DNA of 64,000 bases from Aneurinibacillus thermoaerophilus. Lineage in GTDB: Bacteria; Bacillota; Bacilli; Aneurinibacillales; Aneurinibacillaceae. The first letter of the stretch is position 1; every line of letters starts with the position of its first letter. The notes under the pieces are model-generated. The model saw nothing but the letters and a program-made list of their open reading frames with translations, ran no database searches and was not told the origin of the DNA. Below, in pieces: positions 59,583 through 64,000 of the stretch. The position numbers and the translations under genes are program-made. Location: assembly GCF_900099925.1 (NCBI RefSeq), contig NZ_FNDE01000007.1:1-64000 (forward strand). Reading direction: 5' to 3'.

Positions 59583-59691
59583 ATTAATCTCTCCTTTATT
59601 TAAATATTCAGAAAAAATATTGAATTTTTCTGCAATCTTTTGTTGAAAATTATGAAAAAGAAGACTATGAATTTTTAATTTATTGAAAAAT

Positions 59692-59720
59692 ATAATAGCA
59701 AGCAAGGTTTCATTTGTAAA
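59692..59720 (-). promoter_or_regulatory. sigma-A promoter of the 50-aa gene
   Basis: Minus strand TTTACA (59720-59715) and TATTAT (59697-59692) with a 17-base spacer; transcript leader about 100 bases. Confidence 0.6.
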
Positions 59721-59732
59721 TAGGTTTTTTAA

Positions 59733-59747
59733 ATGTAATCGTTTGCA
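59733..59747. promoter_or_regulatory. perfect cre consensus
   Basis: ATGTAATCGTTTGCA fits WTGNAANCGNWWNCA at all defined positions. It is centred about 55 bases upstream of the predicted start of the 50-aa gene, as at CcpA-activated ackA and pta promoters, and about 155 bases before nifZ on the other strand. Confidence 0.6.
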
Positions 59748-59895
59748 AAAAAGAAAAATAAAGAATGCACAGGGAGAAGGGATAGATTCGTCAATAACTA
59801 TATTTTCTAAACAAAAATAAATGTGCTATGATAAAATTCGAGCTTTTTTCTATATGTGCGGGTAATACTATGAGAAAAGGTAAGAAGGGGAAATT

Positions 59896-61050
59896 ATGAT
59901 CTATTTTGATAATAGCGCAACAACTCTTCCTCATCCGGACGTTGTAAAAGCGTTTGGCGATGTGGCAAGCCAATTTTTCGGCAATCCGTCTTCGCTCCAT
60001 CATCTCGGCGGAAAGTCGGCGCAATTGCTCGATCAAGCGCGCAAAGTCGCTGCGGATTGTCTCGGTGTTCAGCCGGGGGAAATTGTATTTACATCCGGTG
60101 GTACTGAGAGCAATAATGCCGCGTTGAAAGGTGTAGCGATTCAGCATCGTTCGCGCGGTAAACATATTATTACAAGCAGCATAGAACACGCTTCGGTGTA
60201 CGAAACATGTAAACAGTTAGAGGAATTAGGATATTCAGTAACATATTTGCCGACAGATGATAAAGGGCGTGTGCGGCCGGAGGATGTACAGCGCGCGCTC
60301 TCTGATGATACGATTCTTGTCTCGGTAATGTATGTGAACAGCGAACTAGGTACGGTGCAACCGATCGAGGAAATCGGTCGAATTTTGTCCGCGTATCCGA
60401 AAACATATTTTCATGTGGATGCGGTACAGGGGTTTGGTAAGTTGCCGCTTATGCCAGGAAAATGGGGCATTGACCTGTTGTCGCTGTCCGCGCACAAATT
60501 TCATGGGGTGCGCGGTTGCGGTCTTCTGTATGTTCGACGCGGCGTGATGCTGTCTCCGCTTATTATCGGAGGCGGACAGGAAGGAGGACTTCGTTCCGGC
60601 ACAGAAAATGTACCAGGTATCGTCGCAATGGCTAAAGCGATGCGCATGCAACATGAGAGGCTCCAGGAAAACCATGAACATATGAAAAAGCTGCGTGCCC
60701 GCTTGATCGATGGCCTTCTGCCGCTTGAGTACTGCAAATTGAATGGCCCAGGCAAGGACGATGCTTATGCGGCACCGCATATTGTGAATGTCTCGTTTCC
60801 GGGCATAAAGGCGGAGGTTGTATTGCACGCACTTGAGAAGGAAGAAATTTATGTATCAACCCGTTCCGCTTGTTCTTCTAAGAACAGTAAACCGTCCCGA
60901 GTATTACTTGCGGCCGGGATTGACGAGGAGCGAGCACGCAGCGCATTGCGCATAAGCTTCTCGCCTGATAATACGGAAGCGGAAGTGGACGTGTTCATAC
61001 GGGCGATCCAAAAAATTGTGCCAAATTTAGCAAAGATAATGAGGGTGTGA
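59896..61050 (+). CDS. nifZ: cysteine desulfurase (NifZ/IscS-like)
   Basis: 384 aa PLP enzyme. YFDNSATT start, GGTESNNAAL, SIEHASV (His), LSAHKFHG (PLP lysine), RSGTENVPG, and the catalytic cysteine loop STRSACSSKNSKPS. It supplies persulfide sulfur; paired with thiI 3 bases downstream, as B. subtilis nifZ-thiI, for 4-thiouridine and possibly thiazole. Start ATG 59896 after AAGAAGGGG. Confidence 0.94.
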   Translation: MIYFDNSATTLPHPDVVKAFGDVASQFFGNPSSLHHLGGKSAQLLDQARKVAADCLGVQPGEIVFTSGGTESNNAALKGVAIQHRSRGKHIITSSIEHASVYETCKQLEELGYSVTYLPTDDKGRVRPEDVQRALSDDTILVSVMYVNSELGTVQPIEEIGRILSAYPKTYFHVDAVQGFGKLPLMPGKWGIDLLSLSAHKFHGVRGCGLLYVRRGVMLSPLIIGGGQEGGLRSGTENVPGIVAMAKAMRMQHERLQENHEHMKKLRARLIDGLLPLEYCKLNGPGKDDAYAAPHIVNVSFPGIKAEVVLHALEKEEIYVSTRSACSSKNSKPSRVLLAAGIDEERARSALRISFSPDNTEAEVDVFIRAIQKIVPNLAKIMRV

Positions 61051-61053
61051 AGC

Positions 61054-62259
61054 ATGCAGTATGAACATATTTTAATCCGTTATGGCGAGCTAGCGCTCAA
61101 AAAGCGTAACCGTGGCGATTTTGAAGCGCAGCTTGTCCGCAACATTAAAAAAAGCTTACAGGCTCACCCGAACGTACAGGTTGAGCGGGTGTACGGTCGG
61201 CTATATCTCGCATTAAACGGTGAACCGTATGAGCAGGTAGCAGAAAAGTTGAAGAAAGTATTTGGAATTTATTCGTTTAGCCCGACTCGCTTTCTTAAGA
61301 CGTTCGAACTCGAAACGATCCAGCAAGCGGCACTGGAAGTGTTGAGAGACGTAGAACCAGTCCCGCGTACGTTTAAAGTAACGGTGAAGCGGCCAAACAA
61401 GCAGTTTCCGTATCGTTCCCAGGAGATGAACCATTTGGTGGGTAGTTACATCCTGCGCAATACGGAGAATATAAAAGTGGACGTGCACCATCCGGAAGTC
61501 GAACTCGTTGTGGAAATTCGTATCGAGGGGGTGTTTATTTCTTGTCGCACCATCCGCGGTATGGGTGGGCTGCCGACTGGAAGCAGTGGAAAAGCGATGT
61601 TGATGCTTTCTGGTGGTATTGATAGTCCAGTAGCGGGCTGGATGACCATGAAGCGCGGCGTACGCATTGAAGGCGTGCATTTTCACAGCTATCCATTCAC
61701 TTCGGAACGGGCCAAGCAAAAGGTGATCGATCTGGCACGAATTTTATCGCAGTACAGCGGCGGAATGAAATTGCATATCGTGCCGTTTACGGAGATTCAA
61801 ACCCAGATTCGTCAGCACTGCCCGGAGCATTATATGATTACGATTATGCGCCGCTTTATGATGCGCATTACGGAACGGTTGGCGCAGAAGCACGGAGCGC
61901 TGGCGATTGCGACTGGAGAAAGCCTGGGCCAAGTCGCTTCGCAGACGATGGAGAGTATGTATACGATTAATAGCGCGATCCATACGCCGGTTATTCGTCC
62001 GTTGATAGCGATGGATAAGGAAGAGATCATGGCAATTTCGAGACGAATTGGAACATATGAAACATCGATTTTGCCCTATGAAGATTGCTGTACGATTTTT
62101 GTGCCCAAATCTCCGGTGACGAAACCAAAACCGGAGCAGGCGGAAAAATTTGAGCGTGCGTTGGATGTGGAACGTCTCATTGAAGAAGCGGTTAACGGGG
62201 TAGAAACGATATGGATTGAATTTGGAGACGAAAAAGTAGAGCATCAAAATTTCTTCTAG
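61054..62259 (+). CDS. thiI: tRNA 4-thiouridine synthase ThiI
   Basis: 401 aa. NFLD/THUMP N-terminal domains (about 1-165) and a PP-loop adenylation domain with LSGGIDSPVAGW. The rhodanese extension of E. coli ThiI is absent, as in Bacillus. Uses the NifZ persulfide to thiolate U8 of tRNA. Start ATG 61054; the RBS lies inside the end of nifZ. Confidence 0.96.
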   Translation: MQYEHILIRYGELALKKRNRGDFEAQLVRNIKKSLQAHPNVQVERVYGRLYLALNGEPYEQVAEKLKKVFGIYSFSPTRFLKTFELETIQQAALEVLRDVEPVPRTFKVTVKRPNKQFPYRSQEMNHLVGSYILRNTENIKVDVHHPEVELVVEIRIEGVFISCRTIRGMGGLPTGSSGKAMLMLSGGIDSPVAGWMTMKRGVRIEGVHFHSYPFTSERAKQKVIDLARILSQYSGGMKLHIVPFTEIQTQIRQHCPEHYMITIMRRFMMRITERLAQKHGALAIATGESLGQVASQTMESMYTINSAIHTPVIRPLIAMDKEEIMAISRRIGTYETSILPYEDCCTIFVPKSPVTKPKPEQAEKFERALDVERLIEEAVNGVETIWIEFGDEKVEHQNFF

Positions 62260-62306
62260 AATTAGAATAACAGGGAAAATCATCTGAATTTCTTTGTCTC
62301 TTATAT

Positions 62307-62344
62307 GCAAAAAAAGAGCAGAAATAACCTGCTCTTTTTTTGCG
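62307..62344. terminator. bidirectional terminator thiI/phaC
   Basis: GCAAAAAAAGAGCAG / CTGCTCTTTTTTTGC, 15 bp perfect with a 7-base loop, between convergent genes. Confidence 0.92.
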
Positions 62345-62353
62345 TTGCCTTTT

Positions 62354-63445
62354 TTATTTTGATCTTTGTTCCAGCCAGTCTCCGATCGTCGGATAAGTCT
62401 TGTTGATCGCCTGACGGCCGAAGCAAACGGAGACATGACCGGTAGGCATTACCACATACGTTTTGTCTTTGCTTGAAATAACGGGCATTAAAGCTTCAAT
62501 CTGGTGTGGAAGTGCGATATGATCGCGTTCGGCGGCAATGTTTAGCACGTTTGCCTTAATATTGCTCAAATCGACTCTGCGTCCCCGGATATACAATTCG
62601 CCTTTTAGCAGTTTATTATGTTGATAGAATTCACGAATCCATTGGCGGAACGCTTCACCAGGAAATGGTATTCCGTCATTTACCCATTTTTGCATTAATT
62701 TCCATCCGGTAACGAAATTATCATTTTCCGCCCGGTCAACGAGATTTACATATGGCCCATAGAAGTTTACGATTGGTTTCAACATTTTATTTCCAAAGTC
62801 GATCATCTCCGGTGGAATGATACCCAGTGTATCGACCATTTTATCCAGATTGAAATATTTTTCATCGAGCCAGTGCGTAAATAAGCCAGCGTCAGCGAAG
62901 TCAAACGGACTCGTCATAAAGATAATGTTGCGGATCGGCAGATCAGGGTGGAGTGAAGCGAAAATAGACGTCATCGTGCCGCCCATGCAGTAACCGAGTA
63001 AGGAAATTTCGTCAGCTCCAGATGTTTTCAGCACTTTACGGACAGCGCGCGGAATGTAGTCCATGATGTAGTCGTCCAGCTTCATGTTACGATCTTCCAG
63101 CGCGGGTGTGCCCCAATCGATAAGATAGATGTCGAAGCCGCGATTTACCAAGTATTCGATAAGGCTGTTACCAGGGGATAAATCAAGAATATATGGCTTA
63201 TTGATCAGTGCATAAATCATCAGTAACGGCACGCGGTGTTTTTTGGGTATGGCCGGCTGATAGCGGTATAGCTTTGCTTTGTTTTTTGTCCAGATAATTT
63301 CCTTTGGAGTCAGACCTACTTCCGGTTCAGCTTCTGTCGTCAGTACTTCCGTCGCTTTTTTAAAGCGGCGGTACGTGCGCTTTATCTCCTGGGGCATGGA
63401 GTCCAGCAAATCTTCCCAACTTTTTTTTGTTACTGGAGTTGCCAT
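62354..63445 (-). CDS. phaC: poly(3-hydroxyalkanoate) synthase subunit PhaC (class III/IV)
   Basis: 363 aa. Alpha/beta hydrolase synthase with lipase-like box GYCMGG (nucleophile Cys), catalytic Asp in AAERDHIALP and His in PTGHVSVCFG. The length and pattern fit the short class III/IV catalytic subunit of Bacillus, which needs PhaR; phaR may lie beyond the window. Polymerises hydroxyacyl-CoA to storage polyester. ATG 63445 with GAGG(GA)AGAGG upstream; a TTG 18 bases earlier overlaps the ribosome site. Confidence 0.95.
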   Translation of the reverse strand: MATPVTKKSWEDLLDSMPQEIKRTYRRFKKATEVLTTEAEPEVGLTPKEIIWTKNKAKLYRYQPAIPKKHRVPLLMIYALINKPYILDLSPGNSLIEYLVNRGFDIYLIDWGTPALEDRNMKLDDYIMDYIPRAVRKVLKTSGADEISLLGYCMGGTMTSIFASLHPDLPIRNIIFMTSPFDFADAGLFTHWLDEKYFNLDKMVDTLGIIPPEMIDFGNKMLKPIVNFYGPYVNLVDRAENDNFVTGWKLMQKWVNDGIPFPGEAFRQWIREFYQHNKLLKGELYIRGRRVDLSNIKANVLNIAAERDHIALPHQIEALMPVISSKDKTYVVMPTGHVSVCFGRQAINKTYPTIGDWLEQRSK

Positions 63446-63503
63446 GTTTCCTCTTCCCTCCAACCTTCGAAATATTGGTGAAATATTTTGTCTTTTTATG
63501 TAA

Positions 63504-64000
63504 CTACATGTAAAGACCGCCGTTAATGTTTAATTGTTGTCCTGTGATATATTCCCCGTCTTGGCACAAGTAAATAACGCCGCGCGCGATTTCCTCTGGA
63601 AGACCGAAACGTCGCACAGGGATTTTAGCCACGATTTGTGCACGGATTTCGTCCGGAATGGCCTGCACCATTTCGGTGTCGATAAATCCGGGGCAGATGG
63701 CGTTCACGGTGGTACCTGTTTTTGCCAGCTCAAGCGCGAGCGATTTGGTAAAGCCAATCATGCCAGCTTTAGCCGCAGAGTAGTTTGTTTGACCAAATCC
63801 ACCGGCCTGGCCAATGATAGAGGAGATGTTAATAATACGTCCCGCGTCAGATTCTAAGATGTGAGAGAGAGCAGCCGTTGTCATATTGTAGACGCTGTTA
63901 AGATTGACTTGAATGACTTTATTCCAATCTTCATCGGTGATTTTGCGGAAGGTACGATCACGGGTGATCCCGGCATTATTTATCAGAATATCGAGCTTTC
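63504..64000 (-). CDS. phaB: acetoacetyl-CoA reductase PhaB / FabG-type SDR, 5' end outside the window
   Basis: At least 165 codons. Visible: LDILINNAGITRD at the edge, Ser in NISSIIGQAGG, YSAAKAG (Tyr/Lys), CPGFIDTEMVQAIPDE and the C-terminal GQQLNINGG. Makes (R)-3-hydroxybutyryl-CoA for PhaC, whose gene follows 58 bases downstream. The phaB-phaC order is that of the Bacillus phaRBC cluster. N-terminal NADPH motif not seen because it is cut. Confidence 0.9.
   Translation of the reverse strand, partial: KLDILINNAGITRDRTFRKITDEDWNKVIQVNLNSVYNMTTAALSHILESDAGRIINISSIIGQAGGFGQTNYSAAKAGMIGFTKSLALELAKTGTTVNAICPGFIDTEMVQAIPDEIRAQIVAKIPVRRFGLPEEIARGVIYLCQDGEYITGQQLNINGGLYM

Overview
The window is chromosomal DNA of an aerobic, endospore-forming member of the Bacillales. 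Evidence includes cotJABC and other coat-type genes, a YhcN/YlaJ lipoprotein, RefsZ and EzrA homologues, a T-box ahead of the tyrosyl-tRNA synthetase gene, the acuABC/acsA pair, bacillithiol-type YtxJ, and frequent UUG starts with strong AGGAGG ribosome binding sites. A class IV-like PHA synthase (phaC) next to phaB fits Bacillus- or Aneurinibacillus-like organisms. The genus cannot be fixed from this sequence alone. Much of the order (ytxJ, aroA, ccpA, acu/acs, tyrS, rpsD, dgcP, refsZ, ezrA, later nifZ-thiI) matches the B. subtilis ytx-yt region, with insertions and losses.

Layout. 1-901: a tRNA cluster (Asp, Gly, Arg, Pro, Met, Trp, Ser, His, Ile2, plus the 3' end of another) closed by two hairpins. 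1.1-9.5 kb: a glutaredoxin/thioredoxin-reductase-like fusion, recU, a nitroreductase, the cotJ operon, a membrane pair with a YceG-like module, a DUF4127 protein, a CBS protein and a sporulation lipoprotein. 9.6-17 kb: prfC, a soluble HtrA-like protease, small zinc-ribbon proteins, a 35-residue membrane protein, a large secreted or anchored protein of unknown function, an isocitrate/isopropylmalate-type dehydrogenase, two coat-like helical proteins and YtxJ. 17-34 kb: an FtsA-like protein with beta-grasp-like repeats, aroA, ccpA, mtnN, acuC, a broken acuB, acuA, acsA, a class A penicillin-binding protein, T-box-tyrS, rpsD with a structured leader, and trpB. 34-46 kb: a phosphatase that seems to start at AUU, dgcP, an MBL hydrolase, refsZ, a TPM-EzrA fusion, an acetate-type symporter pair and a YtfP-like flavoprotein.

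46.6-50.4 kb holds a complete fixABCX (ETF) operon whose EtfA carries an N-terminal ferredoxin domain. It is followed by a decayed accessory zone (50.4-53.8 kb). That zone holds an RND pump fragment, a short element with terminal inverted repeats, sigV-rsiV, a truncated GerKB-type permease, and a relic resembling the right end of an IS200/IS605 element beyond a glutathione peroxidase gene. 53.8-64 kb: small proteins, two SDR enzymes, an M20 amidohydrolase, a site-2 protease, nifZ-thiI, phaC and a partial phaB.

Themes. Acetate/acetyl-CoA handling (acsA with its acetylation control, an ActP-type symporter, PHB genes) shares the window with ccpA and several cre-like sites. Cell division and envelope control recurs (EzrA-like fusion, RefsZ, FtsA-like protein, PBP, SigV/RsiV), as does thiol redox. 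The strongest oddities are the TPM-EzrA fusion, the acuB deletion/frameshift that fuses a CBS domain in frame to AcuC, the AUU start, the Grx-TrxR-like fusion lacking a normal NADPH site, and the FtsA-like protein with tandem beta-grasp-like units.
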